Origin: Bacteroidota bacterium
Lineage (GTDB): Bacteria; Bacteroidota; Ignavibacteria; Ignavibacteriales; Ignavibacteriaceae
Reading direction: 5' to 3'
Length of the DNA stretch: 15,131 bases
Assembly (NCBI GenBank): GCA_023453665.1
Contig: JAEXTA010000038.1
Location: forward strand, 1-15,131
Shown here: positions 7,163 through 14,668 of the stretch, piece after piece
Numbering within the stretch: the stretch's first letter is position 1
Layout: each line of letters starts with the position of its first letter
Notes under the pieces: generated by a model
What the model was told of the DNA's origin: nothing
What the model saw: the letters and a program-made list of their open reading frames with translations, nothing else
Databases searched by the model: none
Made by a program: the position numbers and the translations under genes

Positions 7163-8389
7163 TTAATTAACTTCCTTAGTTACTGATCTTAAAAACGTTC
7201 CAAACTTTTTCGGTTCTTCAAGTCTGCACGAGTAAACAAGTTTATCATTCCACACTGTTATATCCGGGCATCCATCACACATATTCTGTCCGCCATCCTG
7301 CATAAAGTCAACAGGCTGTATAAACATTATTGATTGGAAATGAAGCTTCTTAAAAATCCTTAATGGATTTGCAGCAAGATATCCAAGATATTTTTTTGCG
7401 GAATTACGAATACCTTTATCAAACATCCACAAAAGTAAAATCGATTTACCAAGACCCGTTTCTCTTGGTGATGCGTATGACAAATATTTTCCTGTTCTTA
7501 AATGATAGGTGCTCATTACGAGTTCCATAAACTTGGGTCCTGCATAGCCGAAGATTTTATTTTTGATACCAACTCTTTCCGTAAGCATCCACTTGAATGT
7601 ATCAGGCGCTTCGGTTCCATTTAAATAGGCAGCAGGAGTGAATTCAGGAAATTTCTCTCTCACTTTTGCAAGCACGTCAGTCGATTTGATATCAACTTTT
7701 CTAACTCTGTCTGTGTGATACATTATTTTATCCCAATCTACTTTCTGTCCTCCTGCGTACCAGTCCAGCGGCATATCAGGAATAACATATCGGTACGCGA
7801 TGAATACCATAGTTTGAACAATATCAATATTTTTCTGTGCCCATTCGATCATTTGAGGAACATACTGAAGTGTATCTTCATACACAGTTGAATTGAATGA
7901 ACACGAAATTCCTTTCACATCCGCCAGCATTCTTGCGTAATGATAACGGAGTTCATTCAGTTCAAGTTCATTCTTGCCTTTCCATTCGCCGGGTCTTCCC
8001 TGTTTGCTGTCAACATGAAACGTAAATCCGAAGACGCCTGCTTTTTTCAGTTCAGCAAGTAATTCTTTTGTCAATGCTTTTCCGTTAGTGTTTAGGATCG
8101 GTTTTATACCTCTTGATTTAATATCGCTTACAATGTCAGTTATCTGTGGATGCAACAAAGGATCACCGCCTGCAATTGAAATACAATCCGATATACGCAT
8201 CTTCTGGAATACATCAAGCTCGTGTTTTACTTCTTCTAAAGTTTTATGTGAGTTTTTAACATTCTCCCTGTAACAGCCGTCACAGGCTAAGTTGCAAGCG
8301 GATGTTGGCTCCAGCCAGGAAATTGCATTATCAGGCAAGGTCCAGGGCAAGCGGTATAATTTAGTGTGGTCAACAATTGCGGAGTTCAT
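7163..8389 (-). CDS. Radical SAM enzyme of unassigned function with C-terminal cysteine cluster
   Basis: This 408-aa enzyme binds a [4Fe-4S] cluster and S-adenosylmethionine and starts radical chemistry; the substrate is unknown. The cluster motif is CNLACDGC (C32, C36, C39), followed by Y40. The SAM-binding GGDP lies at 74-77, LNTNGK at 99-104 completes the usual barrel pattern, and the core spans about 22-200. The rest is not recognisable until a C-terminal CDGC...SC group (C371, C374, C388, with PDITVWNDKLVY between). That group resembles part of a SPASM/Twitch auxiliary-cluster domain, but only three clustered cysteines are visible. No signal peptide is seen, so it is probably cytoplasmic. 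The start is well supported by GGAGGG a few bases upstream (complement of 8393-8398). It stands alone, with long gaps on both sides and no precursor peptide or maturation partner nearby. Roles in RiPP maturation, cofactor or lipid modification are all open. Confidence 0.9.
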   Translation of the reverse strand: MNSAIVDHTKLYRLPWTLPDNAISWLEPTSACNLACDGCYRENVKNSHKTLEEVKHELDVFQKMRISDCISIAGGDPLLHPQITDIVSDIKSRGIKPILNTNGKALTKELLAELKKAGVFGFTFHVDSKQGRPGEWKGKNELELNELRYHYARMLADVKGISCSFNSTVYEDTLQYVPQMIEWAQKNIDIVQTMVFIAYRYVIPDMPLDWYAGGQKVDWDKIMYHTDRVRKVDIKSTDVLAKVREKFPEFTPAAYLNGTEAPDTFKWMLTERVGIKNKIFGYAGPKFMELVMSTYHLRTGKYLSYASPRETGLGKSILLLWMFDKGIRNSAKKYLGYLAANPLRIFKKLHFQSIMFIQPVDFMQDGGQNMCDGCPDITVWNDKLVYSCRLEEPKKFGTFLRSVTKEVN

Positions 8390-8539
8390 ACACCCTCCAA
8401 TACTTTTTATAATGAAATTAAATTCTTTGTAAGTTGATTAGAATAAATCAATCAAAAATTGCTGGGCAAAAAGTAATAATCCCTGCAAAGTTTTTCAATA
8501 TAAAAGCTGTTATCTGAGTATTAATTATTGAACTACTGC

Positions 8540-8606
8540 AATTAGCACATGATTATTTGTTAAGTGCTAATTTTTTTGATTTAGCAAATGAGTTGATAAT
8601 CAGCAC
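8540..8606. promoter_or_regulatory. Competing inverted repeats upstream of the radical SAM gene
   Basis: AATTAGCAC (8540-8548) pairs perfectly with GTGCTAATT (8564-8572). The right arm can instead pair through GCTAA with TTAGC (8581-8585), or through GTGCT with AGCAC (8602-8606). TTAGCA-ATGA also recurs as a direct repeat (8542-8551 and 8581-8591). A T-run (8571-8577) follows the first stem on the + strand. The site lies about 150-215 bp upstream of the radical SAM start. It could be a leader switch, an operator array or a cryptic + strand terminator. Confidence 0.3.
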
Positions 8607-8651
8607 ACCAAAACCATTATGTGAATTATAATTTATTTCAAATGAAACAAA

Positions 8652-8678
8652 AAAATGCTGAAGGTCATTCAGCATTTT
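8652..8678 (-). terminator. Rho-independent terminator of the DUF1800-DUF1501 operon
   Basis: This is a perfect 11-bp stem (AAAATGCTGAA 8652-8662 / TTCAGCATTTT 8668-8678) with a 5-nt loop. On the - strand it is followed by further T residues (the A-run at 8649-8655 on +). It lies 24 nt past the DUF1501 stop codon, in the right place and orientation to end that transcript. Confidence 0.85.
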
Positions 8679-8702
8679 GATTTAATAAGTATTTGGTAAA
8701 AA

Positions 8703-10229
8703 TTATTTCAATAATACCATCTTGATTGTTTGACGATATGAACCTGATTCAAGCCTGCAATAATAAACACCGCTTGGGTAACTGCCCCCGCCAAAGCGAA
8801 CAGTGTAGTTGCCTGCCTCCTGGTAACCACTGGCTAGTGTCACAACTTCATCACCTACAGGTGAGAATACTTTAAGTTTTATAGTTTGCGGAACCCGTAA
8901 TGAGTAGCTAATCGTGGTCGATGGATTAAAAGGATTAGGATAATTCTGCTTTAACTGAAATGCTGTCGGTCCTCCTGAAGCAATATTCTTCACAGAAATT
9001 AAAGGCAATGTTTCAAAACTCCTTGTAAGTACCTCTGGCATTCTATCAGCAGGCATACCTAATTGATCTCTTAACAATGTCGCATATATCTGTCTGAAGT
9101 CGTACTGGAATTTTATGTCACCATTGTTATCAAGGTCTTCAAGGTCAGGATTTGTGCCGACCACTCCTCCTTTAACATTTTTTCCAATAACGAATAAAGG
9201 AGCCGCGGTTCCGTGATCAGTTCCTGCACTTCCATTTTGTTCCACTCTTCGCCCGAACTCTGAGAATGTCATTAACACAACTCTGTCAGCCACGCCAAGC
9301 AATTCGACATCCTGCTGGAATGCAGCAATGGCTTCTGCAACTCCGCCTAGTAGATTTGCATGACTTCCTGTTTGATTTGCGTGTGTATCAAATCCACCTA
9401 CGGAAGTTAGATACACAGGTGTTTCGAGTCCACCGGCAATAAGCTCAGCAACTATTGCAAGCTGTCTTCCCAACGCAGTATTAGGATATGTAGCCATATT
9501 CTGAACTGTATCTGCTTTTTCTTTTATAATCTGTGCATACCTGATTGAGCGTGCAGCAATTTCTTTAATGAACTTAAGCTGATTACCGGCAAGAGTGTTT
9601 GGCGGCGGATCATTATCTGCAGTACTACCGTTAATTAATTGATAAAACTGATTCGGACTTTCAAATGAAATTCCCATGGTACCCTGGCAGGTACATTCGA
9701 GTAATGCAGATTGTGTTGAACCAATTTGAATTGCCATCGGGTGATCAAGATTAAACTCAGAATAATCAGGGAATACTCTTGCAAGAAATCTTCCTACCCA
9801 GCCGTCATCGATAACAACGTTTGAGTCGGATGCGCTTAACCAAATATCTGTTGAACGGAAATGTGACCTGTCCGGATTTGCATAACCAACACTCTGAACT
9901 ACAGCAACTTTGCCTTCATCGTAAAGATTTTTGAGAGGCTGCATTGAGGGATGCAAACCAGTGAGGTTAGTTAACCTTAATGCATCATTTTTCAGAATGC
10001 GAATTCCCGGCCGGGCATTATAGTATAAACTGTCTTCAATTGGAATAACAGTATTAAGACCATCATTACCTCCGCTTAGCTGCAGCAGTACAATCACTTT
10101 TCCATTTACTGCCTGAATATTGAGAAATGATTTTGCAAATGCCTTCACCGGAATATTTCCGAGAGCCATTGAAACTGTTCCGGCTCCAGTAATTACTCCA
10201 AGGTTTCTTAAAAATGATCTTCTATCCAT
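8703..10229 (-). CDS. DUF1501 protein with Tat signal and T9SS C-terminal sorting domain
   Basis: This 508-aa exported protein belongs to the DUF1501 family, which is distantly related to sulfatase/alkaline-phosphatase-fold enzymes; its reaction is unknown. MDRRSFLRNLGVITGAG (1-17) is a twin-arginine signal, with cleavage likely near AFAKS (31-35). Family landmarks are LQLSGGNDGLNT (49-60), PDRSHFRSTDIW (119-130), GGFDTHANQ (278-286), TFSEFGRR (321-328) and GTDHGTAAP (336-344). Residues 424-508 are a T9SS type A sorting domain (NYPNPFNPSTTI, PSGVYYCRL). The gene begins 14 nt after the DUF1800 stop with GAAAGA as a weak ribosome-binding site, so the two are almost certainly co-transcribed and co-translated. 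A Tat signal combined with a T9SS domain is unusual, since most T9SS cargo uses Sec. Confidence 0.95.
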   Translation of the reverse strand: MDRRSFLRNLGVITGAGTVSMALGNIPVKAFAKSFLNIQAVNGKVIVLLQLSGGNDGLNTVIPIEDSLYYNARPGIRILKNDALRLTNLTGLHPSMQPLKNLYDEGKVAVVQSVGYANPDRSHFRSTDIWLSASDSNVVIDDGWVGRFLARVFPDYSEFNLDHPMAIQIGSTQSALLECTCQGTMGISFESPNQFYQLINGSTADNDPPPNTLAGNQLKFIKEIAARSIRYAQIIKEKADTVQNMATYPNTALGRQLAIVAELIAGGLETPVYLTSVGGFDTHANQTGSHANLLGGVAEAIAAFQQDVELLGVADRVVLMTFSEFGRRVEQNGSAGTDHGTAAPLFVIGKNVKGGVVGTNPDLEDLDNNGDIKFQYDFRQIYATLLRDQLGMPADRMPEVLTRSFETLPLISVKNIASGGPTAFQLKQNYPNPFNPSTTISYSLRVPQTIKLKVFSPVGDEVVTLASGYQEAGNYTVRFGGGSYPSGVYYCRLESGSYRQTIKMVLLK

Positions 10230-10243
10230 ACAAGTCTTTCGAT

Positions 10244-11617
10244 TTATGTAAGTTGATATTCCGATAATCTCATTAGTGCTTTAAAGAAAAGTTTAAGCCT
10301 GTCTTCCGCTTTGGGGTCACTTGTTGACCAGTCATAAACTTCCGCACCATCCAGTAAAGTGTTAAGCAAGTAGGCTCTTCTGTTTTCACTTAAAGGAAAC
10401 TGAATAAATATTTTTGTTATATCATCAATAAGCTGAACAGCATTTTCCGGCTCAGGGAAAGTTCTTGCGTATTCAACAAGATCTATCTGGAATGTCAGAT
10501 CACCGCCGCCCGGTTTATTACCATTTACTATTGTGTCGGTATAAACATTTCTTGCGGGTAATGTTGTTGTGTTGATCCAGGTTTTATCGCCATCCCACCC
10601 GCTTACGTTTGGTGGTGAAAATAATTCCTGTCTGATCTGAGTAGCAACAGTTCTCATATAAACATAATCAGGATTGGTAATATTGAACTGTCTCATAGTT
10701 GAAAGAATAAATTCAACCGGGTTTTTAATTTTTGCAGCTCTTATTTCATCTGAATGAAATAGAACTGATTTGAAAAGTGCAGATAGAACCGGTTTGAGTT
10801 CATAATTACTTTCGCGAAGTATCTGCGCCATAGTCGAGACACTTGCTTCATCAGGCACAACGTGAACGAATTCAGTATAAAGTTCTCTGCAAAAATATTG
10901 AGCTGCCGCTGTCTGTGTAAAAATAATATCAACAACATCATTGTGATTGAAATTACCTGTCTGACCTAAAAAAGTTTTTTGTCCGTCATCAAATCGTGAT
11001 TCAGTAAAATATGCTTCTAATCCATTAACACGCCAGCCTGTTAAAGCTCTTGCTGCTTCCTGTATATCTGTTTCAGAATAATTGCCAATTCCTAATGTGA
11101 ATAATTCCATTAACTCACGGGCATAATTTTCATTTGGAGCGCCTTTTCGATTATTGATACCATCCAAGTAAATCAGCATTGCGGGGTCAACTGTTACTGC
11201 TTTGGTAAAATCTATAAGATTACCCATCGCATAATCTCTGAAGAGTTTATTCTGCCAGTACATTCTTTGCGGCAGGTTTACTTTTGTCACGTCACTAACA
11301 AAATGGTTGTGCCAGAAAAGTACCATTCTCTCTCTAAGTGAATAACCCTGGTTAAGCATAACATAGTACCACCAGTTGATTAATTCTCTGATCCTTTCAG
11401 TCCTGTTATCTGTTGAAGTATCATTCACCCAGAAACCCGGAGCCATTGGTTCAGGTTTATCTGCAAGTAATTGGTTATCAACAAATTCATCAAGCGTCAT
11501 TGACAGAGCAAACTCAATATCATTCAGGTTATAACCAAAAAGTGTTCTTGATAATATGTGCCGCGCTGATGCTTCATCCCACGCGGTAATTTTATTAAAA
11601 TTATTTCCACTTTTCAC
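10244..11617 (-). CDS. DUF1800 family protein, partner of DUF1501
   Basis: This 457-aa protein is of the DUF1800 family, whose members are usually encoded beside DUF1501 and have no settled biochemical role. Characteristic stretches are ARHILSRTLFGY (18-29), FWHNHFVSD (101-109), NYARELMELFTLG (164-176), ARALTGW (189-195) and FSPPNVSGWDG (333-343). It starts at a GTG with AAAGG about 8 nt upstream; I see no better ATG nearby. No Sec or Tat signal or sorting domain is visible, unlike its downstream partner. It is therefore either cytoplasmic or carried out with DUF1501. It is the first gene of the operon; the DUF1501 ATG follows 14 nt after its stop. A 7-bp dyad at 11645-11669 lies just upstream of the start. 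Confidence 0.93.
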   Translation of the reverse strand: MKSGNNFNKITAWDEASARHILSRTLFGYNLNDIEFALSMTLDEFVDNQLLADKPEPMAPGFWVNDTSTDNRTERIRELINWWYYVMLNQGYSLRERMVLFWHNHFVSDVTKVNLPQRMYWQNKLFRDYAMGNLIDFTKAVTVDPAMLIYLDGINNRKGAPNENYARELMELFTLGIGNYSETDIQEAARALTGWRVNGLEAYFTESRFDDGQKTFLGQTGNFNHNDVVDIIFTQTAAAQYFCRELYTEFVHVVPDEASVSTMAQILRESNYELKPVLSALFKSVLFHSDEIRAAKIKNPVEFILSTMRQFNITNPDYVYMRTVATQIRQELFSPPNVSGWDGDKTWINTTTLPARNVYTDTIVNGNKPGGGDLTFQIDLVEYARTFPEPENAVQLIDDITKIFIQFPLSENRRAYLLNTLLDGAEVYDWSTSDPKAEDRLKLFFKALMRLSEYQLT

Positions 11618-11644
11618 TTGAGTGCCTTTATAAATTAGAATTGG

Positions 11645-11669
11645 ATATTACTGTGGTAGCTTGTAATAT
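11645..11669. promoter_or_regulatory. Operator-like dyad upstream of DUF1800
   Basis: ATATTAC (11645-11651) and GTAATAT (11663-11669) are perfect inverted arms separated by 11 bp, about 28 bp ahead of the DUF1800 GTG. The two-turn spacing fits a dimeric regulator, but a 7-bp dyad in AT-rich DNA can arise by chance. Confidence 0.25.
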
Positions 11670-11824
11670 TTAAGTAAATAATATGCCAAGCAAAAATTGT
11701 TTGTAAATAGCAATAAATAAAGATTAAAAATCTTTCCTTGCAGTTCTTACGTGTAATTAGTTCACGGTCGGCTTTATTTTACACCCACAAATACACACCC
11801 GTTTTGAGTAAACCTGATCAAAAA

Positions 11825-13054
11825 CTACTTCGATGCAGGAACTTTATGAACGGTTTTGCAGCGTGGACATATAATCTGAGGTTTATTACTTCCAAAACCC
11901 GGCGGCAGTTTCAGTTTCATTCCACACGAGCAGGAAATAATTGAATATCCATTTAATTTCATAACGGCGTCACCCGTTACACGCTTGTTTTCTTTATAAT
12001 CAAAAGTAGTTTCAGCGGATAATGGTGCCCTGCCAACTAACCCCAAACTACTTTCAGATAATGCTGATGAGGGTATAATTTGATTTGATTTCCCTGATAC
12101 TTTATTAAAAGCTGATTGGTAACTTTTAAAATCTATACCTCCTCCAAGGCTTCTTAATATTTTTATCCTTTCTGAAATCGGCGGATGCGTACTTGAAAGA
12201 TCAGAAAGTTTCATTCCTTCTTTCTTTAAAGGATTAACTATGTACATCGGAGCAGTAACTTTGTTTGCACTTGGCAGTTCAATTTCATTCGATGAAATCT
12301 TTTCTAATGCTGAAGCTAATCCTTCAGGGTATCGTGTAAATCTGACAGCAGAGGCATCAGCAAGATATTCCCGCTTTCTTGATATGGCGAAGTAAAGTAA
12401 TCTAGCTATGATTGGTGCAAGTATTGCAAACACAATAGCTATTATCATTATAATTATCTGAGCCTGCCCGCTGCTTTTAGATGATCTTGAACCATATCTT
12501 TTTCCGCCGCCCATCCATAGCCCGCGCAAAAAAACCTCAGATATAATTACAATACTGCCGAGCATAACGCCTGCAAAGGTCATAAGTAATACATCCCGAT
12601 TTACAATATGAGCCATTTCATGTGCAATTACTCCCTGCAGTTCATCCCTGTTTAAGCGTGATAACAATCCGGAAGTTACAGCAATAGCACTTTTCTCTGG
12701 CTTAACCCCTGTCGCAAAAGCATTGGGAGCTTCTTCATTTATAATATATACTTTAGGCATATATGGTAATGCAGATGCAATTTTCATTTCTTCAACAACA
12801 TTGAACAATTGAGGATGAATCTGAGGTGTAACTTCTTTTGCATGGCTTATACTTAAAAGAATTGAACTGCCCGAGAAATAACTTACAGCCGATAAAATCG
12901 ACCAGAGAATTAAGGCAAAGAAAATTCCTATATATCCTCCGTCTTCACCTATATAGGCACCTCCGATAAGATACCCGAGTAAAATCAGAAGGCAGCCCAT
13001 TACAATAAAAAGGATAATGGATTTACGCTTGTTACTTTTAATCAGTTCCCACAT
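11825..13054 (-). CDS. M48 (HtpX-like) membrane metalloprotease with C-terminal zinc ribbon
   Basis: This is a zinc-dependent integral membrane protease, probably acting in envelope protein quality control as HtpX does. The 409-aa protein has two N-terminal membrane segments (about 12-32 and 40-68). The catalytic motif is HEMAH (H145, E146, H149), with the third zinc ligand E229 in REYLADA. Further membrane segments lie at about 157-178 and 199-224. Ordinary HtpX is about 280-300 aa. Here an extra tail ends in CSCG...CPRC (C375, C377, C396, C399), a zinc ribbon that could bind substrate or a partner. It is the last gene of the zinc-ribbon/LemA/M48 operon and starts 20 nt after the LemA stop. 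The ribosome-binding site is weak (AGG about 12 nt upstream). No convincing terminator follows. Confidence 0.95.
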   Translation of the reverse strand: MWELIKSNKRKSIILFIVMGCLLILLGYLIGGAYIGEDGGYIGIFFALILWSILSAVSYFSGSSILLSISHAKEVTPQIHPQLFNVVEEMKIASALPYMPKVYIINEEAPNAFATGVKPEKSAIAVTSGLLSRLNRDELQGVIAHEMAHIVNRDVLLMTFAGVMLGSIVIISEVFLRGLWMGGGKRYGSRSSKSSGQAQIIIMIIAIVFAILAPIIARLLYFAISRKREYLADASAVRFTRYPEGLASALEKISSNEIELPSANKVTAPMYIVNPLKKEGMKLSDLSSTHPPISERIKILRSLGGGIDFKSYQSAFNKVSGKSNQIIPSSALSESSLGLVGRAPLSAETTFDYKENKRVTGDAVMKLNGYSIISCSCGMKLKLPPGFGSNKPQIICPRCKTVHKVPASK

Positions 13055-13074
13055 TTAAGGATAACCTGTTTTTA

Positions 13075-13629
13075 TCAGAAACTAACTTTAGGAACTTCTT
13101 TTTCTTTTTTGTCTTCTAGTTCAAAGAAAACTTCTTTTACAAATTTGAACATTCCTGCGATGATGTTTGATGGGAACATTTCAATTTTGTTATTATAAAA
13201 AAGGACCTGGTCATTATAACTTTGCCGTGAGAATGAAATTTTATTTTCTGTTGATGTAAGTTCTTCCTGAAGTGAAAGAAAATTCTGGTTAGCTTTAAGA
13301 TCAGGATAATTTTCAACAACAACATTCAACTGACCTAGTGCACCGCTTAACAAACCCTCTGCTTTTGATTTTTCAGCAATTGTTCCGGCACCCATTGCCT
13401 GGCTTCTGTATTTTGTAATATTCTCTAATGTATCTCGCTCGTGTTTTACATAACCCTTAACCGTTTCGATTAAGTTTGGTATAAGATCATGTCTTCTTTT
13501 TAACTGAACATCAATTTGTGACCAGGCATTTTTAACCTGATTCCTTAATGCAACCAGTGAGTTGTAAATCGAAATTAAATAGAAAACCACGATCACAATT
13601 AATACTATCAGTACTATCGCAAATGTCAT
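13075..13629 (-). CDS. lemA: LemA family membrane protein
   Basis: LemA proteins have one N-terminal membrane anchor and a helical extracytoplasmic or cytoplasmic bundle. The biochemical role is unsettled, but they are often encoded beside HtpX-type proteases. This 184-aa copy has the usual length. It has a hydrophobic anchor (about 3-24) and the family signature NAWSQIDVQLKRRHDLIPNL (residues 38-57), followed by IETVKGYVKHERD. A central stretch LNVVVENYPDLKANQNF and the C-terminal helix match the family. GGAG just upstream of the ATG, in the 12-nt gap after the zinc-ribbon gene, supports the start. Its position between a zinc-ribbon protein and an M48 protease points to a shared membrane function. 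Confidence 0.96.
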   Translation of the reverse strand: MTFAIVLIVLIVIVVFYLISIYNSLVALRNQVKNAWSQIDVQLKRRHDLIPNLIETVKGYVKHERDTLENITKYRSQAMGAGTIAEKSKAEGLLSGALGQLNVVVENYPDLKANQNFLSLQEELTSTENKISFSRQSYNDQVLFYNNKIEMFPSNIIAGMFKFVKEVFFELEDKKEKEVPKVSF

Positions 13630-13641
13630 TGTTCTACTCCG

Positions 13642-14031
13642 TTATTTATTTTGAAAATTAAAAATATCGTTCAGGAAATTACTAATCTCATTTGAAACCG
13701 ATTTATCAAGCTTCGATAAAATCAATGACAATTCATTTTTATCAAACCAGATACCATGTTCTTTTTTACAGATGTCCACAAGCAGTTCTTTATCATTCCC
13801 ATAAAAATATTTATTCATTCTCTTGTTGCATAAAGGACATTTCCTCTTTTTTTCGGTACCCGAATCTGTAATGTGGAAATTCTCAATTATTCCTTCGTGA
13901 TGTGATTTTCCTGAAAGAAGCTCAAGTTCACCTGAATCAAGCCAGATGCCTGAACATTCCGTACAATAGTCAATTTCAACTTTGTTGAATTCTAAAATTA
14001 TTAGCTGGTTTTTACACGAAGGACAAATCAT
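13642..14031 (-). CDS. Two-domain zinc-ribbon protein (zf-TFIIB type)
   Basis: This 129-aa soluble protein is built from two copies of the TFIIB-like zinc ribbon. Copy 1 has C3/C6 and C23/C26 followed by SGIWLDSGELE (27-37). Copy 2 has C65/C68 and C88, with His92 in place of the fourth cysteine (CKKEHGIWFDKNELS). The family usually has CxxC or CxxH at this point, so the CxxxH spacing is slightly unusual. Members are thought to bind zinc and mediate protein contacts; no enzyme activity is known. It is the first gene of the operon, ending 12 nt before LemA. There is no clear Shine-Dalgarno sequence upstream of its ATG. A cluster of TTAC/GTAA dyads lies about 95-130 bp upstream. Confidence 0.9.
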   Translation of the reverse strand: MICPSCKNQLIILEFNKVEIDYCTECSGIWLDSGELELLSGKSHHEGIIENFHITDSGTEKKRKCPLCNKRMNKYFYGNDKELLVDICKKEHGIWFDKNELSLILSKLDKSVSNEISNFLNDIFNFQNK

Positions 14032-14668
14032 TTATTCAGTTTTGTTCAAGTTAAAGCCAAAATCACATTCAATATATAATTAAATTCATTTATAATTAAG
14101 AGGCTTTGATCAGGATAAAAACATTTTACATTACGGTAAAAATTACAGTAGAAATGTAACTAAAGGAATTATTTTCTATTGAGAAAAGTATTTATTCATT
14201 GAAAGTTGCTAAACATTTCTCCTTCAGATGATTCGGGTTTACATGGGTTTTATTTCGTACCTCACATTAAACGTTTGATTTTATTTAGATTCTGTCCATA
14301 GTTCTATTCAATTGTATTCTTTGCTGACTGACAATTAACGGTTTTAGCTAATAAAATAAGCCTTTATTAAATGCAGACTTCATAATAGAAAATCAGTATA
14401 AGTCCAGAACAAAAACCATGTTTATAATTTAATTGAACCAAGAATGGAGGAATCGTTATTGAATTTTTGTCGTTTGAATAAACGGTTTGAAATTCTTTAA
14501 AAAACAGTATGGCATTGTATATGCTAATACTTCATAAAATTATCAAAAAGAAAAAAAGAATTATTATGGGCAATGAGCAGTTCATTTGACATCTGCAACA
14601 GCTTATAATTGAAAATAGTGAAAAAATTATTAGATTAACTAATAATTAATAAAGGAATAGAGGATAAA
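14032..14668. other. Long divergent intergenic region
   Basis: This 637-bp AT-rich spacer lies between the divergent zinc-ribbon operon and the + strand gene at 14669. It contains the TTAC/GTAA dyad cluster (14126-14159) and a short CGTTTGAA near-repeat around 14470-14490. A TATAAT hexamer at 14604-14609 could be the -10 of the + gene. Tiny open frames near 14228 and 14443 lack support. I recognise no tRNA or known small RNA, but the length leaves room for an undetected one. Confidence 0.5.
14126..14159. promoter_or_regulatory. Cluster of TTAC/GTAA operator-like dyads
   Basis: Outer arms TTACATT (14126-14132) and AATGTAA (14153-14159) enclose two tandem dyads spaced 12 bp apart: TTAC-G-GTAA (starting 14131) and TTAC-A-GTA (starting 14143). 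Four related half-sites within 34 bp suggest a cooperative regulator binding upstream of the zinc-ribbon/LemA/M48 operon. The regulator is unknown. Confidence 0.4.

Larger units (their letters stand above)
8390..8702. other. Intergenic region: radical SAM leader and DUF1501 terminator
   Basis: This 313-bp non-coding stretch carries, in + coordinates, the radical SAM ribosome-binding site (8393-8398), a TTGATT/AATCAA pair (8434-8439 / 8446-8451), a set of competing hairpins (8540-8606) and the intrinsic terminator of the DUF1501 gene (8652-8678). No open frame is convincing. Confidence 0.6.

Noticed and set aside
14228..14278. 16-codon open frame MIRVYMGF... in the long spacer
   Set aside because: It is too short, with no conservation or motif evidence. 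The preceding CTCCTTCAG is not a ribosome-binding site.
14586..14609. TTGACA...TATAAT promoter for the gene at 14669
   Set aside because: The two hexamers are only 12 bp apart, too short for a sigma-70 promoter. TATAAT may still be a -10 with a weaker -35.
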